Shown in pieces: positions 17,900 through 37,145 of a stretch of 64,000 nucleotides of DNA (position 1 is the first letter of the stretch; each line of letters starts with the position of its first letter). The stretch is taken from assembly GCA_019802505.1 (NCBI GenBank), contig JAFMOC010000192.1, positions 660,501-724,500 of the forward strand, written 5' to 3'. This DNA comes from Corydoras sp. C115 (lineage: Eukaryota > Chordata > Actinopteri > Siluriformes > Callichthyidae). Under the pieces are notes generated by a model. That model was not told the origin of the DNA, ran no database searches, and worked only from the letters and a program-made list of their open reading frames with translations. Both the position numbers and the translations under genes were made by a program.

Positions 17900-17978
<79 letters not shown>
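17879..17978. repeat. Poly-A (21) followed by (TA)n of about 75 bp
   Basis: Lies inside the transposon relic. Confidence 0.95.
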
Positions 17979-17980
<2 letters not shown>

Positions 17981-18399
17981 ACACACACATACTCACTTTT
18001 AACAGACTGACTAAAGAGTAACAGTTTTAGTGGTTTAGTAAACAAATGTAGAAACTGACAATTGCAACACGATAAAAAATAAAAAGACTGAATAGGTTGA
18101 AGTAACACTGTTCTAAAATGGTCCTGCATACAGGAAACCATATACAAATTCTTAGTAACTGATAAAATGAGCCACGAAACAGTGTAACTGTGGTTAAAAA
18201 AGCCCTCCAGCATAACAACAAAATCATACTTAAAGCAACATCTGTGATTACTGTACATGGTTTGTTAATGATCTGGATGTATCTTCTATTATTATTTAGA
18301 GACAGATGCTGATGTCAGTACCCACTGTCCCAATGTCATTTTAAAACAGGACAATTCCAGGCCTAGTGTTACATTTGTAAAAACAGTGTGGCTTTGTAG

Positions 18400-18400
<1 letters not shown>

Positions 18401-18436
<36 letters not shown>
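18401..18436. repeat. (GT)n microsatellite, 36 bp
   Basis: Uninterrupted GT dinucleotides inside the transposon relic. Confidence 0.95.
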
Positions 18437-18438
<2 letters not shown>

Positions 18439-19016
18439 TTGTTGGCCTGCATGCAGTCCACATCTGTCATCTATTAATAACATTATGGCACATTATGAAG
18501 AGGAAAAGCAATTTCAACAAGTTAAAGGACGATGCAACCCTATGTGAATTCTTTGTGTTGCAAGCATCAGTTTCTAAAATTGAAAAACATCACCAAAATG
18601 TTTATTGGTTAAATAAATTAACAACTTAACAGATTTCACTTTTAATTCACTTTTAGAAAGTTACCCAACTTTTCCAAAATTGGGGTTATATTACAAAATA
18701 GCTTTAATTATTTTACTGTGTGTAATAAATGGTAAAAATTAGAAGACCAATTCGCATTCAATTTACTTTGGAATCAGTAAATTTGTCTTAGAAATAAAGG
18801 TTGGAATTCTGAAACGGTTCTAAAAACATTTAAGCTACTCAAAAATTAGTGCCATAAGTGATGAAAAAAAATGATGCAATTAACTTGGATGCTTTCAAAA
18901 TTAGGGACACTGGGATGTTCTTACAGTTATAAGCTGTTAATGCATAGTTTATTATTAATTAATGGTTGTATGATTTAATTAACTACCATTTCATTTCTGC
19001 CTTTCTTGCCCAGGAG

Positions 19017-19080
19017 TTTCATTGGGTTCCCTTTGGTGATTGTGGTTTAGGGCTTGTGAGGGATGATTACTGATGAAGTT

Positions 19081-19114
<34 letters not shown>

Positions 19115-19540
19115 TTCCAAGACCTAAATTTTTGAGAAATATTTAATAAATATTTTGAAAACATTTTGGATAATTAAACAAACCTGGAATTCCAAACTCG
19201 TAACAACTGAAGATGTTCAACATGTTAGCAGAACATCAGTTTAAAAAGGTGAGGGTATGTAACCGGATTTGGGCACTAAGTGGCGCACTGCAGGGGAGCG
19301 GGGGATTTGCGCACACACACACGCATGCCGAAAATTTTCGTGGTTCCAGGGAAACTAGTGTTAATGCTTGAGCAACATAATAGAAGAAAGGGTAATCCTT
19401 CAAACACAATTTTGCTTTCATAAAAGTGAAATAATGACAAATTGTTTCATTGGGTTCCCTTTGGTGATTGTGGTTTAGGGCTTGTGAGGGATGATTACAC
19501 AATTTTGCTTTCATAACAGCGAAATAATGACAACTTGTTT
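19017..19540. repeat. Local direct duplications upstream of the stk3 3' end
   Basis: TTTCATTGGGTTCCCTTTGG...GGGATGATTAC (about 54 bp) occurs at 19017-19070 and 19445-19498. ACAATTTTGCTTTCATAA...TAATGACAA occurs at 19407-19441 and 19498-19532. The second duplication is nearly tandem. A 28-base poly-T run lies at 19083-19110. Confidence 0.85.
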
Positions 19541-19543
19541 ATT
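19538..19543 (-). terminator. stk3: Candidate stk3 poly(A) signal
   Basis: TTTATT reads AATAAA on the minus strand, about 250 nt past the stop. Vertebrate stk3 3' UTRs can be longer, so a distal site is possible. Confidence 0.35.
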
Positions 19544-19607
19544 AAAATAAATGTCAGGAGTCAGTCCTTTCATAATTCTAAAATTAATTTTTGTGGCCTT
19601 CATGAGG

Positions 19608-19610
19608 ACC

Positions 19611-19638
<28 letters not shown>
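19608..19638. repeat. (AAT)n microsatellite
   Basis: About ten AAT repeats in the probable stk3 3' UTR. Confidence 0.9.
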
Positions 19639-19641
<3 letters not shown>

Positions 19642-19789
19642 TCACATACCTAACCAGATGCTTCCATAACCATCAGAACCTGAAAATTTAAGAACTAGAA
19701 CTGGCTTTAAGACTTAAAGTGAAGAAAACTAAAGATCTGTCCTGCCAGTTCAAGGTATGCTTAAATGTTCCTTTTTCCTAAAAACAATC

Positions 19790-22700
19790 CTAAAAATTCT
19801 GTTGTCGTCTTTTCTTGGCATCCATGGCATCTAGTATGGGCTGACGCTTGGCAGTGTAGCGCTGCCGCAGCTCCTCAATCTCCCGCTCCATCATGGGGTC
19901 TAAAGCACTGAGACGCATCTGCAGTTCCTCAAAGTCTAGATTTTTCAGCTGCACATACAAAAGCACAGACCAGTGAGCAGGTTCAATGTATGCTGTTCTC
20001 AAGACAGACATAAAAAATGTCAGTGGTTTTATGTTAGTACTTACAAAATCAAAGTCTCCATCTTGTGGTACCTTCCAGTTATCTGGGAAAGCAGTCTTGG
20101 GCATGAGGTAAGGGTCCTGTTGGTTGTGATTGTAATTCTCCTGTGCTTTATTCGAGTCCTGTTTGTCAAAGTAGTCCATAAAGGAAGGACGTGGACCCTG
20201 TTGTGCTGTAGCATTTCCTACATGACAAGACAACATCAAAACTCTGAATATTTAGGAATTATACATTTAGAGATTAGTTTTTAAAAATATACTAAGCAAT
20301 CCTTTTTATTTTTAGATATTTAGCATGACCAAAATTATCCCCAACAAAATGGACTAATGCTAAAATTTGGGCATTACATGTTCCACATTGCAATAGTTGG
20401 AACAAATGTCGCATTACTGATAAACACTTATGAATCCCAATTGAAGAAGTGTACTTTTCATGTAATTCGGGTTTTGGTTTTATTGGAACTTTTTTGCCTT
20501 ACTGTGGACAAATTTTTTTTTTGTTAAGTGATTTGTTTATAGGACTTTCCAAGGAGTTTCCAAACTGCATGGCTTATTACACATTAAACAGTACTGACCA
20601 CTGTGCCACTCTGTTTAACATCATGTCATCATTAAGTACATAACTCATTAATATTTTTCCTGTGGAACCTATTGGGCATTGTAAGGGTGTATTACTTACT
20701 TCTCATTGAGCCAATATCATCGACTTCATCATCATCATCGCTATTGATGACCATAGTACCCAGGTCTGATTCTAACATGGTACTGCCATGTTCAATCATG
20801 GTCTGAGCCCCATCGCTCATTGTGCCTGTCGCTCTCATGGTGCCTGCACTTTCTGAGCTTGACTTTACCATGGTGTGCGAGTCCACCTCCACCTCTTCCT
20901 CCTACATCACACATAAAACCACAGCACATGGCTGAACATGCACAGAGTGACACTTAAACCTGCAGGCTTAATAAAAAGAAAAACAAGCAAAAAACTCACA
21001 GAATTGTCTTCTTCCTCTTCTAGCTCTCGCTGCTGCTCCTGCTGTCTCTTTGCTTTCATTTCCATCGCTTCTGTTATTAGGTCTCTTAGAATGCTTACCG
21101 GTTTTGCACTGTTAATAAAGGGATGCTGCAGAATAAATTAAAATGAGTCAAAACATATTAGTGTTTGCTATAAGATCATACTCTAGATTTGTTGAAAAAT
21201 GAATTAGATCATGAATAAATGTATTAAACATTGTTGCATTACAAACAGTTTTCAAATAGAAGGGACACAAGTAACATTTGCACACATGACTCAGGGCTTT
21301 AACATATTAAAAGCTTTTACATTTTAATTTACATTTAAATATTTTACATTACATTTAAAGCTTCTTTCATGTCTCATAGTTTCTCTTCAGGTACCTGAGG
21401 AGGGAATTATCAGGTATACCCCTAACCCAAACTATTAATTCACCTCAATTAAACTGATTAACAGTAATTTAAAAGTGTATTGTTTAATGCTGTATAAACT
21501 GCATAATTTGTATTAAAATAATAAAAACTTTGTTAGAAAGACAAAGTTACAGCTCCATGCACCTGTAATAGTTGTGTTGCTGTGGCTCTCTGCTCTGGGT
21601 TCTTCACTAAGCACCTTTTAACAAAATCAGTAAAGTCATCACTCCACAGTTCTGGCTTGCGAAATGTTGGTGGGGGATTTGTAGGAATCATAAAAATAGC
21701 CTGGGGGCAAAAAATATATGTAAACAAAAAAAAAAAAAAAAAAAACATTAGGCACTTTTTTAAAATAGCAATTAAATGTTGATAAAAACGATTTTACTTA
21801 CTCTCATCGGATGAATATCTGCATAAGGAGGCTTGCCCTCTGCCATTTCTATAGAAGTAATGCCAAGTGACCAAATATCTGCCACACAATTGTATCCAAT
21901 TTCCTGAATCACCTCCGGAGCCATCCAGAATGGTGTGCCAATCACAGTGTTCCTCTTAGCCATCGTGTCCTGAACACAGATATAAATGCATATTGATGAA
22001 TCATTGATCATACTATCGATCAAACAGTTCTCCTGATAAAATTCCTAAACCCATAAACCAGAGCTAAAGCAGTATGCAAAACACTCACTGTAAGTTGTCC
22101 AGCTACTCCGAAGTCAGCCAGTTTAGCGTGTCCTTCGGTATTAAGAAGAATATTCCCAGCTTTAATGTCTCTATGGATTTTTCTCATGAAGTGAAGATAC
22201 TCAAGTCCTTTCAAAGTGGATTTCAGGATGGTTGCAATCTCCTCTTCTGTGAGCTAAACAATAAAAGAGATGGCAGTAAAACATCTGCTATCAAGAGAAC
22301 TTTATCAGTCACAGACAATGGTATTAGGCTTACCGTTTTGTTACGTAATCTAATGATGTCAGATACTGAGCCAGCACCACAGTACTCCATCACAATCCAC
22401 AGGTCTGTGTTTTTAAAATAACTGCCATAATATTTCACCACATAAGGACTAAATGAAAAAAAAAAGATATACAGAGTTAGATTATCAAATGATGCTAAGA
22501 AATTACAGCTGGTGAAGGGATAAAAGTGCTCGATGTTCAAGGAAATGTGTACACTTGACTTGGTTTGTCATAAATAAACCACTTAATTGGAATAACTTAG
22601 AAAGGGACTGCATGTGGTTTTTGACACCTTCAGAAAAGATACATAGAGGAAATTGAGATTTCCTAGCACTTGGTAAAATATTTATATTTTAAAACTTGAT

Positions 22701-25331
22701 ACTAACAACAATTAAATGAAAAAAAAAAATGCTGAGTTTTTTTTCTTTTGAGGGCTTCTGTTTTTTAACTTGCTTTTGCTGACAGAACATTCTTCAGGAA
22801 TCGGCAATTTTTCTCTCATAGTAGAGTCAACAAAAAAATTGCAGGGCTTCAAAATATGGCTGAATAAGTAAAATGCTATATAATGTTCTGACTGAAAACA
22901 ATAAAGCAACATAACTCATATAAAGAATAAACAAGGCTTTAGTGGAACATTATAATAAAAGGTTGAAATATGTCAAACACATAGCCAGATATACAATATA
23001 GCCAGAAAGTTTTAAATCTCTCTATTTTTTTTAACTATTTCTTTTTAAAAGAAAATGAGATTAGTTCTAAATCTATAGCAATTTGAATTTAAAAAATGGA
23101 GCATATCACTGGTGAAAAGCTGTACTGTTCAATCTCCCCCTGAACCATAAGTATATAACCTCGTATAATAAATGATTGGGGTTATTGCTGCACCATTAAT
23201 ATGCAATTGTATGTAATTGTACAATTACCTGTCACATTGCTGCATAATTGATATTTCCTTGATGATCTCCTGCAGGTCAGACTCCACAGGAACTTGTTTA
23301 ATGGCCACAACCTGGCCGGATTCTTTGTGTATTGCTTTAAATACACTTCCATAAGACCTTAACACAGTTTTAACCAGCTTCATTTAAATACAAAGAAATT
23401 TAAACAGTACATGCATTGAATTTACATTACATTTGGTCACTGTGCAGATACTTTAATCCAAAGTGACTCACAGGTCAGAACACAGGGTTGATACAGGAGT
23501 AAATAGGGTTAGGGGCCTTGCTCAAGGACCCACATTGGTCATTTTAGTGGCCCTGGGATATGAACCTACAACCTTTAATCTAAAAGCCCAACACCTTAAA
23601 CACTGAGCTACCATACTGTGTTTTACAACATACTATGAATATATGAAAAAGTTAAATTTTTATTTTATTCTCATAATTTTTTTTAATGAGGAACAAGAGC
23701 TAAAACACAGATTACTTTGTTCTATGTGTGAAATTAATAATTTGTACCTTAATAGGAATTTAAAAATGAATTAGAGTAAGAGATGTGGTATAAGACTGCT
23801 AATTTTAAAAAAAAATCTGTGTGTGGGCATTTTTATACAGACCAAAGTTAAACAGTTACTTTCTAACAGATAAATGGATTCAATTTAAAAATACAAAATG
23901 AACTCATGACATTTATATATAGTTTTTATACTGTATGTGCAATATATGTCTCAACTGCCACTTTACCGTTGTATGTCATTCATTCATTCATTATCTTTCA
24001 CTTTATCCTATATTAGGTTCGCGAGGGGGTTACCCATGCCCATCAAGGGGAGAACGTTTCGGGTGCTGGGCAGATACACCCAGGACAGGGCGCCAATCTA
24101 TCGCTGGGCACATACTCACACACACAGACACGCACACAAACACACTCTACATGGGGCGTTTTGGAGAACTCAATTGACTTGATTCATGTTTTTGGACTGT
24201 GGGAGGAAACCGGAGAACCTCGAGGAAACCCATGCGGACATGGAGAGAACATGGCGTTGTATGTTATTCTTTATATTTTAGTGCCACATTTTCTTTTACT
24301 TTAAGAAGAGTATAAAATAATACTCTATTCTTAGTGTATATATTTTTGAGGGCGGCATGGTGGCTTAGTGGTTAGCACCACTATGTTCTCCTCTCAGTGC
24401 TAGGGATTCCCAGTTCGAATCCCCATCTGGGTGGAGTTTCCATGTTCTCCCCGTGTCCGCGTGGGTTTCCTCCGGGTTCTCCGGTTTTCTCCCACAGTCC
24501 AAAAACATGGATCAAGTCAATTGAGTTCTCCAAATTGCCCCATATAGAGTGTGTCTGTGTGAGTGAGCGTGTGCCCAGCGATGGATTGGTGCCCTGTCCT
24601 GGGTGTATCTGCCCAGCGCCCGAAACGTTCTCCCCTGGATGGGCATGGGGAACCCCCCTCCCGCGACCCTAATATAGGAAGCGGAAGATAATGGATGGAT
24701 ATATTTTTGTACCTCTTGTGCAACTGAAACATCTGCCATTTCCCCCAGGGATCAAATAAGTATTTTGATTCTGATTCTTTATACAATGGGTTTGTCTACA
24801 AGCCATTGTTTGCCACAAGACCAATTAATAACCAATTCTTTTTTTATAGTCTATAAAATATGACAGAAGATGAGTCAAAGTTTAACTTTATAACTTTTAT
24901 TACCCTTCACCGAGTTTTTCCAGAACATCAAATACTTCCTCTGGCTGTTTAGTTAAACTGTCTTCGCTCAGCTTTTTCAGCTTACTGTCAACACAAACAC
25001 ACAAAGACATTATTAAACATACAAACACGACGAAGAACAGTTTTGCCTCAAGACAACAAATATCTAACAACTTGAATAAAGAATACGTGACGTTCATCGA
25101 CTCGGAATTTGGTTCTAAACATAACAGATTGATTATTGCTTTGGCGATCCTAAATTAATGTAAAAAATAAATAAATAGAAACAAGGACACACCACTAACT
25201 AACAACACGCAACCTGCTGATCGCTGTAAAATGTTTTGTTTTTGTAGTTTCAACGCGGCCTGTAAACAACACGGTTAGCTCTTAGCACACACAACGCTAA
25301 CGGCTTACTTTTTAGGTACTGGTTGATCCAT
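19790..25331 (-). CDS. stk3: Serine/threonine kinase 3 (MST2, Hippo pathway), 11 coding exons
   Basis: MST2 activates LATS and MOB1 in the Hippo growth-control pathway and is cut by caspases in apoptosis. Minus-strand exons: 25331-25309, 24984-24904, 23357-23229, 22448-22334, 22253-22089, 21969-21802, 21700-21563, 21125-21000, 20901-20700, 20217-20045 and 19948-19790. Total 1479 nt, 492 residues; human is 491. All introns are GT-AG. Kinase domain: glycine loop GEGSYGSV, VAIK Lys55, HRDIKAGN with Asp145, DFG at 163-165, activation-loop Thr179 in RNTVIGTPFW. A C-terminal SARAH domain, from DFEELQMRL to RRQQNF, binds SAV1/RASSF. The linker holds SHTMVK and GTMRAT repeats that become phosphorylated MOB1-docking sites. 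N-terminus is MDQPVPKNKLKK, one residue shorter than human; linker differences are described in the findings. Confidence 0.98.
23422..23617 (-). repeat. SINE-B copy in stk3 intron 2
   Basis: TACATTACATTTGGTCAC...CTTTAATCCAAAGTGACTCACA, then CTTGCTCAAGGACCCACATTGG and CACTGAGCTACC at the right (head) end. A more diverged sibling of the 2.1 kb copy. Confidence 0.78.
23977..24254 (-). repeat. SINE-A, 5'-truncated, perfect 10-bp target-site duplication
   Basis: Only the 3' part is present (minus-strand element, head missing beyond GAGAACATGG). CGTTGTATGT occurs at 23967-23976 and 24255-24264. 5' truncation with a duplication is the mark of target-primed reverse transcription. Confidence 0.9.
24349..24698 (+). 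repeat. SINE-A, GGAT-tail subtype, perfect 11-bp target-site duplication
   Basis: It ends GGAAGATAATGGATGG. ATATATTTTTG occurs at 24338-24348 and 24699-24709. It lies in stk3 intron 2. Confidence 0.9.
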
Positions 25332-25686
25332 TGCGCGTTAAAATATATTAAATAAATCAAAACCTAGTATTTCTGGGGAAATTAAAATTAAATAAAATAC
25401 TTTAAAACCATGACTTGAACTTTTAATGCATGAAAAAAAAAATCGGTTAGCTATTCATGGGCTTCGACTACAAGCCCTAGGAACGAAACTACCGTTAGTA
25501 TGTATATCCGCCAAAATAAAAGTCTTCAACGCGCTGCTACCAAAGAAATGGAAAAGCTTTTGAGAATGATTCTGTGATTTGTTTGTCGTTGTTTAATGCT
25601 TTGGAATTTTTCTATTGATCTCCTAAGATGTAGACTGTAATAGTAGTTTTTCTGGTATTTTACTAACACCATGCCAGTTTATTTTT

Positions 25687-26032
25687 CATTCATTCATTCA
25701 TTCATTATCTCCCGCTTTATCCTCTATTAGGGTCGCGGTTGGGGTTCCCCATGCCCATCCAGGGGAGAACGTCTCAGGCGCTGGGCAGATACACCCAGGA
25801 CAGGGCGCCAATCCATTGCTGGGCACGCACTCACTCATACACACTCTATATGGGGCAATTTTGAGAATTCAATTGACTTGATCCATGTTTTTGGACTGTG
25901 GGAAGAAACCGGAGAACCCGGAGGAAACCCACGCAGACACGGGGAGAACAAGGAAACTCCACCCAGATGGGGATTCGAACCAGGAATCCCTAGCGCTGAG
26001 AGGCGAAGGTGCTAACCACTAAGCCGCCCTAT
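25687..26032 (-). repeat. SINE-A, full length, 12-bp imperfect target-site duplication
   Basis: CAGTTTATTTTT (25675-25686) and CAGTTTGTTTTT (26033-26044) differ at one base. GAAT-type tail. Confidence 0.88.
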
Positions 26033-26181
26033 CAGTTTGTTTTTATTTATTTATTTTTTAACATAGTCGTTATGCAATAAATAAAATAAACTTGGGACTA
26101 AAACTCAATCCCAGTTAAATACATTTAAAAAAAACAAACCACATTCCGATATATGCTGCGAAGAATAACAAAGAATAATAT

Positions 26182-26528
26182 ATCCATCCATCCATTATTT
26201 TCTGATTTATCCTCTATTAGGGTCGCGGTGGGGTTCCCCATGCCCATCCAGGGGAGAATGTTTTGGGTGCTGGGCAGATAGACCCAGGACAGGACGCCAA
26301 TCCATCGCTGGGCACACACTCACTCACACACACACTCTATATGGGGCAATTTGGAGAACTCAGTTGACTTGATCCATGTTTTTGGACTGTGGGAGGAAAC
26401 CGGAGAACCCGGAGGAAACCCATGCAGACACGGGGAGAACATGGAAACTCCACCCAGATGGGGATTCGAACCGGGAATCCCTAGTGCCGAGAGGTGAACG
26501 TAGTAACCACTAAGCCACCATGCCGCCC
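26182..26528 (-). repeat. SINE-A, full length, GGAT-tail subtype
   Basis: ACAAAGAATAATATAT (26168) and ACAAAGAATACTATAT (26529) flank it, one mismatch in 16. Confidence 0.88.
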
Positions 26529-26683
26529 ACAAAGAATACTATATACAAAACAATATTTGCAAATGAACTGCATCCTCCCCATTTAAATTTTATATTTATT
26601 CACTAATAATTCACTAATTTAATTTTTTACCTATTATTTCTCTTTTCTTGTTTTTGTTGTATAATTTCCATCATCCTGTCCTG

Positions 26684-26688
<5 letters not shown>

Positions 26689-26746
<58 letters not shown>
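26689..26746. repeat. (TA)n microsatellite
   Basis: About 58 bp of uninterrupted TA. Confidence 0.95.
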
Positions 26747-26749
<3 letters not shown>

Positions 26750-27086
26750 TTTCTTATGAAAATCTGAAAAGAATTAAACATTATTATTTCATTACTAATT
26801 ACATTAATTGTCTTCCAAAACATTCTGGATATGTGATAATCCATTATGTATGTGTTATCTTAAGTATTTAATTGTTTTGTTTTTGGATAACATATACTGC
26901 ATGAAAAACACATATGTGTTCCTTAAAACATTAGCTGGTATATGGAATAATTATGGAACCAGATGGACATTAAGGGGTGGAGGAGTGTGTGAGTATGAGA
27001 GGGAGGGAGAGACATGGGGTGGAAATCCACACGACAAAAGCAGCAGAGTGCAGGCACCGCGTCAGACACGAGTAGAGAAGACACGA

Positions 27087-27256
27087 ATGACAAATGCAAA
27101 ACCAAACGCGCCACAGCCAGTGACTCCAGTAGCGCACTTCTCTGGCTGGGCCACACACAGCGGAGATACGAGTCTACAAGGTGTGGATGAAGAAATCAGC
27201 GTTGTGACAGAAAGACATTGTTTAGAAGACCTTTTTAATGAGCCCACTTGTGAGAA

Positions 27257-27260
<4 letters not shown>
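27087..27260 (+). CDS. Upstream ORF, 57 codons, ending on the nt5c1a-like start codon
   Basis: ATG at 27087 opens a frame that ends at TGA 27258-27260. This overlaps the main start (27257) as ATGA, one base apart in frame. The peptide starts MTNAKPNAPQPVTP and ends EPTCEK; no family recognised. If it lies in the 5' UTR, the arrangement would favour termination-reinitiation control of the nucleotidase. The frame is open upstream to 26808, so it might instead be part of an unrecognised exon. Confidence 0.4.
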
Positions 27261-36146
<8,886 letters not shown>

Positions 36147-36227
36147 TCAAGGACAGCAAACCAAAATTATAAGTTTTTTGCATGTGTCAGTTGCTTAAAT
36201 AGAAGCCTATTGTTGTAATGATTTTTT

Positions 36228-36233
36228 AATAAA
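36228..36233 (+). terminator. nt5c1a-like: nt5c1a-like poly(A) signal
   Basis: AATAAA 82 nt after the stop codon. Confidence 0.7.
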
Positions 36234-36991
36234 ACAGAAGGAAACATGGCAAGTGCAATTACTGCTGATAGTTTTTCATTTGTACAGAAGCTATACTCTA
36301 AAGAGACATTTAGAAATAGAAATTGTTGCCTTTCTCATTGTTTGTCAACCTTACCTTTTTTGTTATTGTACTGGCCCATATTTATCATCTGAAATCATGT
36401 ACTATCATTTTCAGTGTACTAAAAAAAAAAACATAAAATATGGTAATAAACAACCTAAGACTGTTATCTGTTGTAACACCTGTCTACAGATTAGTGGATA
36501 AACTGTAAACTTGTGTATAAAGAATTTTTACATGACTGAAACATACTGTAAGTGTCAAATAACATGGTTGGATATTAAGCAGAATGGCAGTAAGGTTTTA
36601 CTGACAAAATAACATCTAGCAGTCATGAGGTGAAATAATCTCACAAATAATGTAGTCCATTATAAAAAAGATAAGCTATAGATATTGAAACAGGTTTTTA
36701 CTCATTTGTTCTTGCAGCGTACTTTATTTGCCTTCAAATAACTTTAACCTATGTTTTTATTCATGTAATAAATATTTTTGGCAAACCCATATATCATATT
36801 TTAAAAATGTTATTTCACATGTCCTACGTCTTATGGTGATGCCACTTTGTCCAAAACAAGGAAAACAGCATTTGTCAATATTTTTTGTTATTTTATAAAG
36901 GTTAAAAGATAACAAAAATAAAGCCACTAATTTTTTGTTGAAGTTAAACTGAAAATCACCCAAATTTCACCCAAATCACCCAAAAAGTCAG

Positions 36992-37145
36992 GCGGCATGG
37001 TGACTTAGTGGTCAGCACATTCGCCTCTCAGCAAACTTGCTAACCACTAACCAGATTCGAATCCCATTCTGGGTGAAATGTCCACATTCTCCCTGTGTCT
37101 GCGTGGGTTTCCTCTGGGTTCCCTGGTTTTCTTCCACTGTCCACT
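36992..37145 (+). repeat. SINE-A 5' fragment, diverged
   Basis: Head GGCGGCATGGTGACTTAGTGG, then an internal inverted patch (GCTAACCACTAACC), then TCCACATTCTCCCTGTGTCTG. The 3' half is absent. Confidence 0.75.

Larger units (their letters stand above)
17828..18690. mobile_element. Decayed DNA transposon with inverted terminal repeats
   Basis: The left end ACAAACCCCATCTCCAGAAAAGTTGGGACACT (from 17829) is mirrored by the right end ACCCAACTTTTCCAAAATTGGGGTT (about 18663-18687). Inside, CATTATGGCACATTATGAAGAGGAAAAGC and GCAGTCCACATCTGTCATCTATTAA resemble the 3' part of a fish transposase gene, frame destroyed. A (TA)n and a (GT)n array lie within. I recall this family as common in teleosts but cannot fix its superfamily. 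Confidence 0.7.
10536..19789. other. Repeat-rich gap between rida and stk3, no gene found
   Basis: It holds nested and chimeric SINE-A copies, hAT-like ends, a 395-bp triplicated block, AT-rich triplet-like runs near 13.8-13.9 kb, a DNA-transposon relic with a (TA)n insert, and a small GC-richer patch near 14.9-15.1 kb. The stk3 3' UTR must lie at its right edge. No exon of POP1, NIPAL2 or KCNS2 was recognised. The 16.26-17.83 kb part is AT-rich sequence in which I see nothing to name. Confidence 0.6.
25332..27086. other. Divergent intergenic region between stk3 and nt5c1a-like
   Basis: The two genes point away from each other, with start codons 1.9 kb apart. It contains two SINE-A copies and a (TA)n run. 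The stk3 side (25.2-25.55 kb) has modest CpG content (CAACGCGG, AACGCGCTG, TGCGCGTT), fitting a housekeeping promoter, but I could not mark a start site. Confidence 0.5.

Noticed and set aside
26808..27086. Upstream part of the 150-codon frame before nt5c1a-like
   Set aside because: Low-complexity start with no similarity to nucleotidase N-termini. Only the last 57 codons are discussed, as a uORF.
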